This document shows, in pieces, positions 47,695 to 56,796 of a stretch of 64,000 bases of DNA; position 1 is the first letter of the stretch; each line of letters opens with the position of its first letter. This DNA is from Clostridium sardiniense (GTDB lineage Bacteria > Bacillota > Clostridia > Clostridiales > Clostridiaceae). The position numbers and the translations under genes are program-made. The stretch spans positions 1 through 64,000 of the forward strand of contig NZ_JAFBDA010000019.1 in assembly GCF_016907995.1 (NCBI RefSeq), given 5' to 3'. A model generated the notes under the pieces. That model did no database searches. It saw only the letters and a list, made by a program, of their open reading frames with translations, and was not told where the DNA came from.

Positions 47695-48480
47695 TTGAAA
47701 AAATATTATTCAATTGGAGAAGTATCAAAAATAACAGATGTATCAATAGATCGGTTAAGAAACTATGATAAAATAGATTTATTGAAGCCCAAATATGTTG
47801 ATTCTAAAACAGGATATAGATATTACATTGGTGAGCAATTTAGGCAATTACGATTTATAAAATATCTAAGAAAAATAAATGTTCCTTTAGCTGATATAAA
47901 AATGATATTAAATAAAGAAACGAGCTCTGAAAAATTTATATTATTTCTTCATGAAAAGATACATGAAATAGAAAATGAAATAGAAAACTTAAATCTAATA
48001 AAAGAAGATATAAGTGAATTAAAATCAAATATGGAATATAGTATGAAGCGTAGTAATGTAGAGCACATATATATTAAAGATATAGAAGAGAGATATGCAG
48101 TTTCTAGAAATATAAATAAAGATACTGAGTCTATATTAGAACATAGGGAAGATATATTTGGAATATTTAGAAGTGAGGAACCATCATTAATAAATAAAAG
48201 AGTAATAGAAAAAGGAATATATATTGAGGATTACAAAAATTTATATAGTAAAAGTACAAATATTTTTATTATAACTAAAAATTGCAAAGAAAAGAGTAAT
48301 CTTATAATTCCTAAAGGCACATATATCTGCTTATCTTATAAAGAAGGCAGAAGAGAGGAAGCAATAAAAAGGTTAAGGGAATATATAACGGAAAATAATA
48401 TAATTACAAAGGGAATATGCTTAAATGTTATTTTATATACAATGCCAAAGGAAGAGTTTCAATTTCAAGTATTAATATAA
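47695..48480 (+). CDS. MerR-family transcriptional regulator
   Basis: This 261-residue regulator starts with TTG behind AGGTGG. The MerR helix-turn-helix (YSIGEVSKITDVSIDRLRNYDKIDLLKP, then GYRYYIGEQFRQL) is followed by a dimerising coiled coil (residues about 85-120) and a C-terminal domain of about 140 residues with the proportions of a BmrR/GyrI-like drug-binding domain. It is divergent from the FUSC exporter and probably activates it in response to a transported compound. Confidence 0.88.
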   Translation: MKKYYSIGEVSKITDVSIDRLRNYDKIDLLKPKYVDSKTGYRYYIGEQFRQLRFIKYLRKINVPLADIKMILNKETSSEKFILFLHEKIHEIENEIENLNLIKEDISELKSNMEYSMKRSNVEHIYIKDIEERYAVSRNINKDTESILEHREDIFGIFRSEEPSLINKRVIEKGIYIEDYKNLYSKSTNIFIITKNCKEKSNLIIPKGTYICLSYKEGRREEAIKRLREYITENNIITKGICLNVILYTMPKEEFQFQVLI

Positions 48481-48530
48481 ATTTAGGTTTATAATATATA
48501 ATAAATTAAAAGAGAAGGAGAGATGAGGTT

Positions 48531-49568
48531 ATGGAATTTTCTATAAATAAAGAATATGTATTAAACACTGCAAAAGAATTATTAGAATTTAATAGTCCAA
48601 GTGGATTTTGTTTTGAAATCATGGATATGATTGAGGATAAAGTTAAAAATATTGGGTATAAGTTTGAGAAAACTAATAAAGGTTGTGGAGTAATTACAAT
48701 CGATGGTAGAAGTGATGAAAAAGTTATAGGTTTATCAGCTCATGTAGATACATTAGGGGCTATGGTTAGATCAATAACAAGCAAAGGTACCCTTAAGTTT
48801 ACATTAATCGGAGGACCTATAGTACCAACTCTTGATAGTGAATATTGCACAATAAGAACTAGAGAGGGAAGAGAATATACTGGAACATTCTTAAGTGAAA
48901 GTGCAGCAGTGCATGTATATGAAGATGCAACTTCTAAAAAAAGAGATCCCGAAAATATGGAGATTAGAATAGACGAAGTTGTAAAGAACAAGGATGATGT
49001 GAAGAATCTTGGAATTTCAGTAGGAGACTTTATATTTATAGATCCTAAAACTACTATAACTGAAAGCGGATTTGTTAAATCAAGATTTATTGATGATAAA
49101 GGAAGTGTAGCATGTCTTTTATCTCTTTTAGAATTATTTAAAAGAGAAAGTATAGTGCCAAGTTATAAGACAAAGATCTTTATATCAACTTATGAGGAAG
49201 TAGGACATGGTTCATCTTATATACCTTCTGATATAACAGAAATGATAGCGGTAGATATGGGGTGCATAGGATTAGATTTAGAGTGTACTGAATATGATGT
49301 TTCAATATGTGCTAAGGATTCAGGTGGACCATATGATTACAATATGGTAACAGATTTAGTTAACCTTTCAGAAGATAATAACATAAGCTATGCAATAGAT
49401 ATATATCCAAGATACGGTTCAGATGTTGGAGCTGCTTTGAAGGGCGGGAATAACATAAGGGGGGCACTTATAGGACCTGGAGTTCATGCATCTCACGGGA
49501 TGGAAAGAACTCACTATAATGCCTTAGAAAATACAATAAAATTATTATGTTTATATTTAACAAAGTAG
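48531..49568 (+). CDS. M42-family aminopeptidase (glutamyl/FrvX-like)
   Basis: This 345-residue cytoplasmic metallopeptidase has the di-metal site of family M42 in order: LSAHVDTLGAMV, FIDDKGSVACLL, STYEEVGHGSS, AVDMGCIG and VHASHGMERTH. Such enzymes form tetrahedral dodecamers that trim peptides. It is a single gene with a GAAGGAGAG site. Confidence 0.92.
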   Translation: MEFSINKEYVLNTAKELLEFNSPSGFCFEIMDMIEDKVKNIGYKFEKTNKGCGVITIDGRSDEKVIGLSAHVDTLGAMVRSITSKGTLKFTLIGGPIVPTLDSEYCTIRTREGREYTGTFLSESAAVHVYEDATSKKRDPENMEIRIDEVVKNKDDVKNLGISVGDFIFIDPKTTITESGFVKSRFIDDKGSVACLLSLLELFKRESIVPSYKTKIFISTYEEVGHGSSYIPSDITEMIAVDMGCIGLDLECTEYDVSICAKDSGGPYDYNMVTDLVNLSEDNNISYAIDIYPRYGSDVGAALKGGNNIRGALIGPGVHASHGMERTHYNALENTIKLLCLYLTK

Positions 49569-49679
49569 AAAATAAAGCTAAATTTATTTAATTATTACAA
49601 AATTTTAACTTGAATATTTTTATTAGGAGTTTAAAATATAGACAAAGAATAAATTACAAATATTATACGAGGTGATGTA

Positions 49680-50000
49680 ATGACTAACTATAAAAAAATA
49701 GTAGTATCAATAATATTACCAATAATGATAATAGTGGGTGCGCTTATTCATTATAAATATAGTGAAAATTACAACATTCCAAATTTAGAAGCAACATATG
49801 ATAATAATATTCATAGATATATATCTAGTGGAAATGCAAAAGAAAGTAAAGATTTATTAAAGCTTGAGCTTAAAGTTTTAGAATCTAAAGATTTAAGTAA
49901 GGTTGATGAGCTTGAAGGGTTTGACTTTGAAAGCGCGTTAAAGGTGTTAGAATATACTATGGAAGATAGAGCTTCTAGAGATTTAGATAGCAAATTATAA
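49680..50000 (+). CDS. Small signal-anchored protein of unknown function
   Basis: This 106-residue protein has one N-terminal membrane segment (residues about 8-24) and an external charged domain rich in Lys, Glu and Leu. The ATG follows GAGGTGATG at normal distance. No family recognised. It ends at a strong bidirectional terminator. Confidence 0.6.
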   Translation: MTNYKKIVVSIILPIMIIVGALIHYKYSENYNIPNLEATYDNNIHRYISSGNAKESKDLLKLELKVLESKDLSKVDELEGFDFESALKVLEYTMEDRASRDLDSKL

Positions 50001-50018
50001 ATTAACTCTACAATAAAT

Positions 50019-50050
50019 AAAATGAGGGAGACGTATGTCTCCCTCATTTT
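50019..50050. terminator. Bidirectional terminator
   Basis: AAAATGAGGGAGAC pairs with GTCTCCCTCATTTT around a GTAT loop, between converging genes. Confidence 0.93.
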
Positions 50051-51116
50051 AATTTGCTTCTATTTCAGATTGAAGTTTATTCATTAAATCTTTAACTGTA
50101 GTTATTTCTTTAATTCTACTTACATTTTCGCCACAGAATATAAGTCCATTATCTAAATCACCTTTTACAGAATTAATAAGGGCTTGAGTAATACAATATG
50201 GAGTATTAGCCGGATTGCAAGGAATTAAACAATTATAACATTTCTCAACCTTAACATTACCTTCTAATGTCTTTTCTACGAAAGGGTTAAGAATTGCTCT
50301 TCCAGGCATGCCAACAGGACTTTTTACTATTCCTACGGTATTAGGAGTAGCTTTAACATAAGCTTCTTTAAAAGCCTGTGAAGCATCACATTCCTCTGTA
50401 GCAACAAATCTTGTTGCCATTTGTACTCCTGATGCACCAAGTTTTAAATATTTAGCTATATTCTCACCTGTAAATACACCACCAGCTGCGATAATTGGGA
50501 TTTGCTTACTATATTTTTCTTCATATTCTTTTACGTGATCTACGATATCTTTAACAGTATCATCAAAACTTTCATTAGCTTCCTCAATTGCATCTTTTTT
50601 AAATCCAAGATGGCCTCCAGCTTTAGGTCCTTCAACTACTATCATATCAGGGGCTATATTATCATGTTTATCCCATAATTTAAGTATAACCTTAGCAGCT
50701 TTTAAAGATGATACTATAGGAGCTAATTTTACATCATATCCCTTAGCTATTTTTGGAAGCATAGTAGGCATACCAGCACCAGAAATTATAAGATCAATAC
50801 CTGATTCTATAGCAGTTTTTATATATTCAGCATATCCATTTGTAGCTACCATTACATTAACTCCAATTATGCCATTATTACATTTTTCTTTTGCGATTTT
50901 TATATGTTTTTTTAGAGCTCTAAGATTTGCTTCTAATGAATTAGTTTCAAAGTCATCTTCTTTAAATCCAACTTGAGCACTAGAAATTATACCTATGCCC
51001 CCAGCATTTGTAACAGCTGAAGCAAGATTTGAAAGGGATACACCAACGCCCATTCCTCCTTGAATTATAGGTAATCTTGAAACTAAGTTTCCTATTCTTA
51101 AAGGTTTTATATCCAT
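50049..51116 (-). CDS. Nitronate monooxygenase / FabK-like flavoprotein
   Basis: This 355-residue TIM-barrel FMN protein matches the NPD/2-nitropropane dioxygenase family: LPIIQGGMGVGVSLSNLASAVTNAGGIGIIS, IISGAGMPTMLP, EGPKAGGHLG and the FMN phosphate loop IAAGGVFTGENIAKYLKLGASGVQMATRF. A cysteine cluster near the C-terminus (KCYNCLIPCNPANTPYC) is unusual for simple nitronate monooxygenases but is common in this clostridial group. FabK-like enoyl reductase activity is an alternative, though no fatty-acid genes are nearby. Confidence 0.85.
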   Translation of the reverse strand: MDIKPLRIGNLVSRLPIIQGGMGVGVSLSNLASAVTNAGGIGIISSAQVGFKEDDFETNSLEANLRALKKHIKIAKEKCNNGIIGVNVMVATNGYAEYIKTAIESGIDLIISGAGMPTMLPKIAKGYDVKLAPIVSSLKAAKVILKLWDKHDNIAPDMIVVEGPKAGGHLGFKKDAIEEANESFDDTVKDIVDHVKEYEEKYSKQIPIIAAGGVFTGENIAKYLKLGASGVQMATRFVATEECDASQAFKEAYVKATPNTVGIVKSPVGMPGRAILNPFVEKTLEGNVKVEKCYNCLIPCNPANTPYCITQALINSVKGDLDNGLIFCGENVSRIKEITTVKDLMNKLQSEIEAN

Positions 51117-51230
51117 TCAATACACCTCATTTAATTTGATTTTTAAATATTTTGATAATCAAAATATATTTTAGTCTATTATAATCTAAAAGTTATTAAT
51201 TAACAATATATATATGATAAAAAAATATAG

Positions 51231-51260
51231 TTGACATAATATTATATATTATGATAAAAT
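51231..51260 (+). promoter_or_regulatory. Predicted promoter of the second tRNA-Trp gene
   Basis: Consensus TTGACA (51231-51236) and TAAAAT (51255-51260) are separated by 18 bases. Confidence 0.55.
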
Positions 51261-51272
51261 GATATACGTCTT

Positions 51273-51348
51273 AGGGGTATGGCTCAATTGGTAGAGTAGT
51301 GGTCTCCAAAACCATTGGTTCTGGGTTCAAGTCCTAGTGCCCCTGCCA
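51273..51348 (+). tRNA. tRNA-Trp (anticodon CCA), copy 2
   Basis: The 76 bases are identical to the copy at 44112-44187, including the encoded CCA. The flanks differ, so this is an independent gene with its own promoter and terminator. Confidence 0.96.
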
Positions 51349-51350
51349 GA

Positions 51351-51384
51351 AACACTCAGTTATTATAGCTGAGTGTTTTTTTTT
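51351..51384 (+). terminator. Intrinsic terminator after tRNA-Trp copy 2
   Basis: AACACTCAG pairs with CTGAGTGTT, followed by a run of T. Confidence 0.9.
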
Positions 51385-51768
51385 ATTTTAAATATAAAAA
51401 ATATGTCTAGTAAAATTTTATTATCTGACTAGGAGAATCTTCCTTTATGTATCATATTAATTAATAAAATATATACAATTATGAAAATAGAAGAAAATAA
51501 TATATAAAATTATACATTTTATCTAATAATTTCTATAGAAATTTTTTGTATAAAACTATATTTTAATAAATAAACATATAGAATTTATTTAAAAAGACAA
51601 AATAAAATGAAGAATTTTTAGAAATAAAGACAATATAATACAAAAAATTGATAATAATCCCTTAAAAACAAAGAAAAAAATAAAAATTTTAATAAAAACA
51701 TAAATTTGTTAATATTTATTTCAAAAATATGATATAATTTAACAAAAGGGATTCGATAGGAGGATAAA
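51385..51768. other. Gene-free AT-rich interval
   Basis: About 380 bases of nearly pure A/T with no supported reading frame, RNA or repeat. A TATAAT at 51733-51738 may be the -10 box of the next gene; no well-spaced -35 box is clear. Confidence 0.5.
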
Positions 51769-52386
51769 ATGAAGAAAAAAAGTAAAGTCATTATAATTTT
51801 TATTTCGATTCTTATAGGTATTAGTTCAATTGCATTTGCAATAACTTTAAATTCAAAAGAAAAAAGAAAAGTGATAGATTCACAAATGAGGATGAAAAGT
51901 AACCAAAGTGGAGTTAGTGATGTAGTAAATACTATAATAGATGTTAATTATCAGTCAATTACATCATTAGAAAAAAATGATGATTCACATGGTTACATTA
52001 TAATAGATGCAGAAGATGGTTATATAAAGAGTAATATTGATAATTTATTAAATTTAGCTGAAAAGAATAAGGTTAAACTTACATTTATAGAAAATAATGA
52101 AATTTCAAATAAGGACAATCCCTACTATGAGAAAATTGAAGAAAGTGGACATACAATCCTACCTAAACATTTAGATTTAAAACAAATTTTTAATAGCAAT
52201 AATATTAAAGTAGTAGAGAATAAACAAGAGATATATAATAAAGAACATATAGATAATAAACAAGATACTGTATTTTATATTGAATTAAATGATAATGTTA
52301 AAGATATAAAAGAAATAAACTCTAATATTACAAATGGAATAGATAAATTAAAAGAAAATGGATACAGATTTAAGGCTTTCATATAG
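51769..52386 (+). CDS. Signal-anchored protein, possible degenerate polysaccharide deacetylase domain
   Basis: This 205-residue protein has an N-terminal membrane segment (residues about 6-24) and an external domain. The stretch HGYIIIDAEDGYIKSNIDNLL, then KVKLTFIENN and YYEKIEESGHTILPKH, follows the rhythm of NodB-type deacetylases (TFDDGY, VKATFF, EEGHEIGNHT). The metal-binding DD and HxxxH residues are not kept, so it would be inactive. The resemblance is weak and by eye only. The ribosome binding site AGGAGG is strong. Confidence 0.5.
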   Translation: MKKKSKVIIIFISILIGISSIAFAITLNSKEKRKVIDSQMRMKSNQSGVSDVVNTIIDVNYQSITSLEKNDDSHGYIIIDAEDGYIKSNIDNLLNLAEKNKVKLTFIENNEISNKDNPYYEKIEESGHTILPKHLDLKQIFNSNNIKVVENKQEIYNKEHIDNKQDTVFYIELNDNVKDIKEINSNITNGIDKLKENGYRFKAFI

Positions 52387-52452
52387 AATATAATTCCTGT
52401 GAAACCTATAATTACATTGAATTAAAATTCACTCTGAGGATAAACTATGAGT

Positions 52453-52492
52453 GTAAGATAAATCAAAAAGATTTAATCTTACAAATATACCG
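52453..52492 (+). other. Leader hairpin upstream of the SASP gene
   Basis: GTAAGATAAATC pairs with GATTTAATCTTAC (one bulge) around an A-rich loop. It lacks a T-run, so it is more likely a message-stabilising leader element than a terminator. Confidence 0.4.
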
Positions 52493-52514
52493 TAAGCCTT
52501 AGGAGGGATTGATT

Positions 52515-52700
52515 ATGTCAAATAGAGTAATAGTTCCAGAAGCAAAGCAAGGTCTAAGCAACTTCAAAAATGAAGTAGCAAAAGAGTTAGGAGTTCCATT
52601 TACTGATTACAATGGAAACTTAAGCTCAAGACAATGTGGATCTGTAGGTGGCGAAATGGTTAAAAGAATGGTAGAAGAATACGAAAGTACTTTAAAGTAA
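52515..52700 (+). CDS. Small acid-soluble spore protein, alpha/beta type
   Basis: This 61-residue protein coats and protects DNA in dormant spores. It has the family core VIVPEAKQGLSNFKNEVAKELGV, which contains the germination-protease site around NEVAKE, and the conserved C-terminal GSVGGEMVKRMVEEYE. The ATG at 52515 follows TTAGGAGGG; a TTG two codons earlier is too close to that site. It is strong evidence that the organism forms spores. Expression is expected in the forespore under sigma-G. Confidence 0.95.
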   Translation: MSNRVIVPEAKQGLSNFKNEVAKELGVPFTDYNGNLSSRQCGSVGGEMVKRMVEEYESTLK

Positions 52701-52729
52701 GCACCTACTAAAGGGATCTACTAGATCTT

Positions 52730-52770
52730 CGGAAGTTACACCAACAAACAAAAGGTGTATTCTTGTACCG
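52730..52770 (+). other. Structured 3' untranslated segment of the SASP message
   Basis: Nested pairings CGG/CCG, AAG/CTT and TACACC/GGTGTA enclose an A-rich loop just before the terminator. It may protect the spore message from 3' decay. Confidence 0.35.
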
Positions 52771-52806
52771 AGAGGATGATTTTTATAAATCATCCTCTTT
52801 CTTTTT
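52771..52806 (+). terminator. Intrinsic terminator after the SASP gene
   Basis: AGAGGATGATTT pairs with AAATCATCCTCT, followed by TTCTTTTT. Confidence 0.92.
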
Positions 52807-52862
52807 GCGTAAAATATGTGATAAAATGAGAACAAAAGTTCGTTTAAAAGAAAGGTTGTTGT

Positions 52863-53990
52863 ATGAGAAAAATAAAAATATTACATTGTGCAGATATACA
52901 TTTTGATACTCCCTTTAAAGAGTTTAAAAATACATTAGCTAATAAGAGTAAAGAAGAACTAAAAGAAGTTTTTAATAAAATAATAGATATATGTAACGAT
53001 GAAAAAGTAGAAATAATGCTTTTAGCAGGAGATATTTTTGATAATTATACATTGAGCAGAAATACATTAGTCTTTATAAGAGAATCCTTAGATAGATTAG
53101 ATAAAACTAGAGTCTTTATAAGTCCAGGAAATCATGATCCATATAACTTTAAATCATTTTATAAATTAGTAGATTGGCCTAAAAATGTACATGTTTTTAA
53201 AGGTGATTTAGAAAAGGTTTTAATACCAGAGCTTGGAACATGCGTATATGGTGCAGCTTTTAATGATAATTATGTTAATAAATCAATGCTAAAAGGTATT
53301 GATGTGGATAATAACTTAATAAATTTAGTTGTAATTCATGGAGAACTTTCAAATGGATCTATAAATGAATATAATCCAATAACAGTTAAGGATATTGAAG
53401 ACAGTAGAGTTGACTATGTAGCTTTAGGACATAGACATAAATTTAATGGAGTAGAAAAAGCTGGATTAACTAGTTATGCTTATAGTGGATGTCCTCAAGG
53501 AAGAGGATTCGATGAAATTGGAGAAAAGGGTGTGCTGATTGGTGAAATTAGTAAAGGTTATGTAAACTTAGCATTTAAAAAAACATGTAAAAGACAGTAT
53601 ATAGAAAAAGATATAAGCATAGATGGATTATTTGGATATAGAGAAGTAAAAAAGAAAATTTTAAGTGAGCTTAAAGAGTTTAACTTAAAAACTGATATAT
53701 TCAAATTGAATTTAATAGGTGAAGTAGATGCTAATTTTAAAATAGACGAAAATATTTTATCAGAGAAACTTTCAGATAAATTTTATTTTGTAAAGGTAAG
53801 AGATAAGACTGATATAGCTGTAGATATAGATAATATAGAAAATGAACATTCAATAAAGGGATTATTTATAAGAAATTTAAAAGAATCTATAGATAATTCA
53901 TCGGAAGAAGAAAAGGAAATTTTAGAGCTTGCATTAAAGCTTGGTCTTCAAAGTTTAAGTGAAGAGGAGGTGAACTTAGATGATTATTAA
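52863..53990 (+). CDS. yhaO: YhaO-like metallophosphoesterase (SbcD/Mre11 family)
   Basis: This 375-residue protein has the phosphoesterase metal motifs in order: KILHCADIHFDTPF, LLAGDIFDNY, SPGNHDPYNF, VIHGELS and ALGHRHKF. It is the Mre11/SbcD-type nuclease partner of the ATPase encoded next and probably processes DNA ends. The 11-base overlap with the downstream gene implies a stoichiometric complex. Confidence 0.92.
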   Translation: MRKIKILHCADIHFDTPFKEFKNTLANKSKEELKEVFNKIIDICNDEKVEIMLLAGDIFDNYTLSRNTLVFIRESLDRLDKTRVFISPGNHDPYNFKSFYKLVDWPKNVHVFKGDLEKVLIPELGTCVYGAAFNDNYVNKSMLKGIDVDNNLINLVVIHGELSNGSINEYNPITVKDIEDSRVDYVALGHRHKFNGVEKAGLTSYAYSGCPQGRGFDEIGEKGVLIGEISKGYVNLAFKKTCKRQYIEKDISIDGLFGYREVKKKILSELKEFNLKTDIFKLNLIGEVDANFKIDENILSEKLSDKFYFVKVRDKTDIAVDIDNIENEHSIKGLFIRNLKESIDNSSEEEKEILELALKLGLQSLSEEEVNLDDY

Positions 53991-56721
53991 AAAGGTTAGA
54001 ATTAAATCATTCGGTGGTATTAAGGATAAAGAATTTAGTTTTGAGAGAGGATTTAATTTAGTATATGGAGAAAATGAAAAGGGAAAAAGTACAATACAGA
54101 ACTTTATAAGAGCCTGGCTTTATGGATTTGGTAATTCAAGAGGTGCTAAGAATAATTTAAGAAAAAGATATCTGCCATTTTCCGGAGAGAAAATGCAAGG
54201 TGAACTTGTATTAGAATACAATAAAAGAGAATATATAATTCAAAGAACTTTTGGTGCAACAAAGAAGGATGATACTTCAAATATTTATGATGGGTTAACT
54301 GGTGATGAAATAAAAGAAATTAATAAAGATGAACCAGGAACATACTTTTTAGGGGTTAATGGAAACACTTTTATAAAAACTTTATTTATACCTCAGCTTG
54401 GAGTTTTAGTTTCTAAAGATAAAGAAGAACAAATAATGCAAAGAATTATAGACGTATTTGGATGTGGAGAAGGAGAAGTATCAGTTGATAAAGCTGTTAA
54501 TAAATTAAAAGATAGTAGAAAAGAGCTTACTACATCAAGGAAAAATGGAGAACTTGATATATTAAAAAGTAGATATTCAAAAGTTATAGAAGAAAGATAT
54601 GAAGCTTATAAGGTAGCTGAGGATAATTTAATTAATGAGAATGAGCTTATTAATAAAAAAGAAGAAAGAAATAAAATAAGAGAAGAAATAACAAAATTAG
54701 AGTTATTTAAAAAATATTTAAAGAAGAGTAAACTTCAAAAAGAATATGGAGAAATAACAACATATTTAAAGAAGAGTGAGTCATTAAAAAAACAAGAGAA
54801 AGAAATAGATACTGAGCTAAAGAGAGAGAATGGGATAATTAGTGAGGAATATATAAATGACTTAAGTGAAGAAAATAAAAGATATCTAACACTTTTAGAT
54901 ATAAAAAAGGAAAATGAGTACGATTTAAAAGAAATTGAGAAAAGAATAGTCTATGAAAACGGAAAATTAGATAGCTATGAAGTATTTATGTCTATGGAAG
55001 ATGACTTAAAAGAGAAGTTAATTAGATTAAATACTGAACAAGAGGGACTAAGGGAAAGAGTTCTATTAAATAAAAAAATTAAATTATCAATAGAAGAAGA
55101 AGAGAAAAAATTAGAACAAAAGAGAAAGTTTTTAGGTGATGTATTTAAGTTAACTTCACATAAGGAAGAAATAAAATTACTGTTTAAAAACTATGAGGAT
55201 AAACTTCGTGAATTAAAAGAGAATATAGAAGTTTATGATTATGATGATAATGTTGGAGATTCAAGAAAAGGTTTAGAGCTTAAAAGAAATATTTCTATAT
55301 TTTCAGCTATAATAGGTGGATTAATACTTGGTATAAACTTAGCTAGTGTTAGTTCCATAGTGCTATATACTATAGGCTCTATTTTGATAGTAGGTGGAGT
55401 GGCTTTTGCAGTATCTTTAAATGGTGCATTAAAAGATACTCAAAATAAATTTAGTAATAAAGAAAATATTGATAGGTTAAATAAAGAGATAAAAAATATT
55501 GAAGAACAACTTACAAGATATATGCATTTAATAAAATGTAATAACTATGAGAATTTATTAAGAGCTGTAAATACTCTAGAGAACTTTTATGTATTAGAAG
55601 CAAGAGTTAAGTTAAGAATTGAGGAGAGAAGTCTTCAACTAGAAGGAATATCTTTTGATAATGATGAGGAAAGATATAATCAAAATAATAAAATATTATC
55701 TTCAATAATGAAGCTTTGTGGATGTGATACATTAGATGAGATATATATTCAATTAGATGAATTCAAAAAGGTTAAAAATAATTTAACTCTTTTTGAGCTG
55801 GAGTATAATTCAAAAAAAGAAAGCTTAAATAGAATTACTTTTGAGTTAGAAGAAAAAGAAAAAGATATAAAAAGTAAATTAGAGCTTATGAATTTAGAAA
55901 ATGTTCAATTAATAGATTTAGAGATGTATCTAAAAGGTTTTAGAGAAAAAATATTAGAAAAGAAAGATTTAGAAAAGGCGCTTCAAAATGTAGAAGAAAC
56001 ATATAAGGTTCTTCTTAAAGATAGAGATATAGAGAGTATAAAAGAGGAATTACAAGATATTATAAATCAAGATATGGATTATAGTTATGAGTCGGAAGAG
56101 GAAATTGAAAATGAGATTAGAAAAAAATCTAATTTATTAATAGAGTTAGAGAAAAAGATAAAAGATCTAGAAAATGTAATAAAAACAAGCTTCTTAGGAA
56201 AGAGAACTATAACTGCAATTGAAGAAGATTTAGAGAATCTAGTTGAGAGTATAAATATTTTAGATAAAAGGCTGATTGCATTAAATATTGCTATAGAGAA
56301 TTTAGAAAAAGCAGGTAGAGATATAAGGGGGAGTTTTGGACCAGCATTAAATAATAATATTTTAAATATATTTAAAGAATTAACTGGAGATAAATATTCA
56401 GAAGTAAAACTTGGTGAAAATTATGATATGGTAGTTAGAGATAATTCAAGTATGTTCTCAGGGGAATATTTAAGTAATGGTGCAAATGATCAGATATATT
56501 TAGCTCTTAGATTAGCTTTTATAGAACTTATATTTAAAGGAAGAGAAGTACCTATAATATTTGATGATTCATTTATACAATATGATGATATTAGAAGAGA
56601 AAAGGGTCTTAAAATTATAGAAAGTAGAAATTTTGCTCAAACTATAATATTCTCATGCCAATCAATTGAAGAAGAATTATTAAGAAAAAATAGTATAAAA
56701 GCAAGTTATATTTATATTTAG
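53980..56721 (+). CDS. yhaN: YhaN-like SMC/Rad50-type ATPase with membrane segments
   Basis: This 913-residue protein has an N-terminal Walker A (LVYGENEKGKSTIQNFI), long coiled coils, and a C-terminal ABC-type head (LSNGANDQIYLALRLAFIEL, then PIIFDDSFIQYDD). The centre of the coiled coil is interrupted at about residues 435-480 by two hydrophobic segments, a feature of YhaN not shared with SbcC or Rad50. It may tether the YhaO nuclease to the membrane. Homologues in Bacillus are studied as DNA-repair related. Confidence 0.9.
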   Translation: MIIKKVRIKSFGGIKDKEFSFERGFNLVYGENEKGKSTIQNFIRAWLYGFGNSRGAKNNLRKRYLPFSGEKMQGELVLEYNKREYIIQRTFGATKKDDTSNIYDGLTGDEIKEINKDEPGTYFLGVNGNTFIKTLFIPQLGVLVSKDKEEQIMQRIIDVFGCGEGEVSVDKAVNKLKDSRKELTTSRKNGELDILKSRYSKVIEERYEAYKVAEDNLINENELINKKEERNKIREEITKLELFKKYLKKSKLQKEYGEITTYLKKSESLKKQEKEIDTELKRENGIISEEYINDLSEENKRYLTLLDIKKENEYDLKEIEKRIVYENGKLDSYEVFMSMEDDLKEKLIRLNTEQEGLRERVLLNKKIKLSIEEEEKKLEQKRKFLGDVFKLTSHKEEIKLLFKNYEDKLRELKENIEVYDYDDNVGDSRKGLELKRNISIFSAIIGGLILGINLASVSSIVLYTIGSILIVGGVAFAVSLNGALKDTQNKFSNKENIDRLNKEIKNIEEQLTRYMHLIKCNNYENLLRAVNTLENFYVLEARVKLRIEERSLQLEGISFDNDEERYNQNNKILSSIMKLCGCDTLDEIYIQLDEFKKVKNNLTLFELEYNSKKESLNRITFELEEKEKDIKSKLELMNLENVQLIDLEMYLKGFREKILEKKDLEKALQNVEETYKVLLKDRDIESIKEELQDIINQDMDYSYESEEEIENEIRKKSNLLIELEKKIKDLENVIKTSFLGKRTITAIEEDLENLVESINILDKRLIALNIAIENLEKAGRDIRGSFGPALNNNILNIFKELTGDKYSEVKLGENYDMVVRDNSSMFSGEYLSNGANDQIYLALRLAFIELIFKGREVPIIFDDSFIQYDDIRREKGLKIIESRNFAQTIIFSCQSIEEELLRKNSIKASYIYI

Positions 56722-56765
56722 AATTGACAATAATGGGAAGAGATATTAAAATTGTATATATGCGA

Positions 56766-56784
56766 ATGCAAATCATATGCAAAT
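56766..56784 (+). promoter_or_regulatory. Direct-repeat element upstream of the znuA gene
   Basis: ATGCAAAT occurs at 56766-56773 and 56777-56784, one helical turn apart, just before the ribosome binding site. It may be a metal-regulator site; it does not match the Bacillus Zur consensus. Confidence 0.3.
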
Positions 56785-56796
56785 GAGGTGTAATTT

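Noticed and set aside
49811-50047. Minus-strand small protein opposite the 49680 gene
   Set aside because: It reads through the bidirectional terminator and lacks a ribosome binding site.
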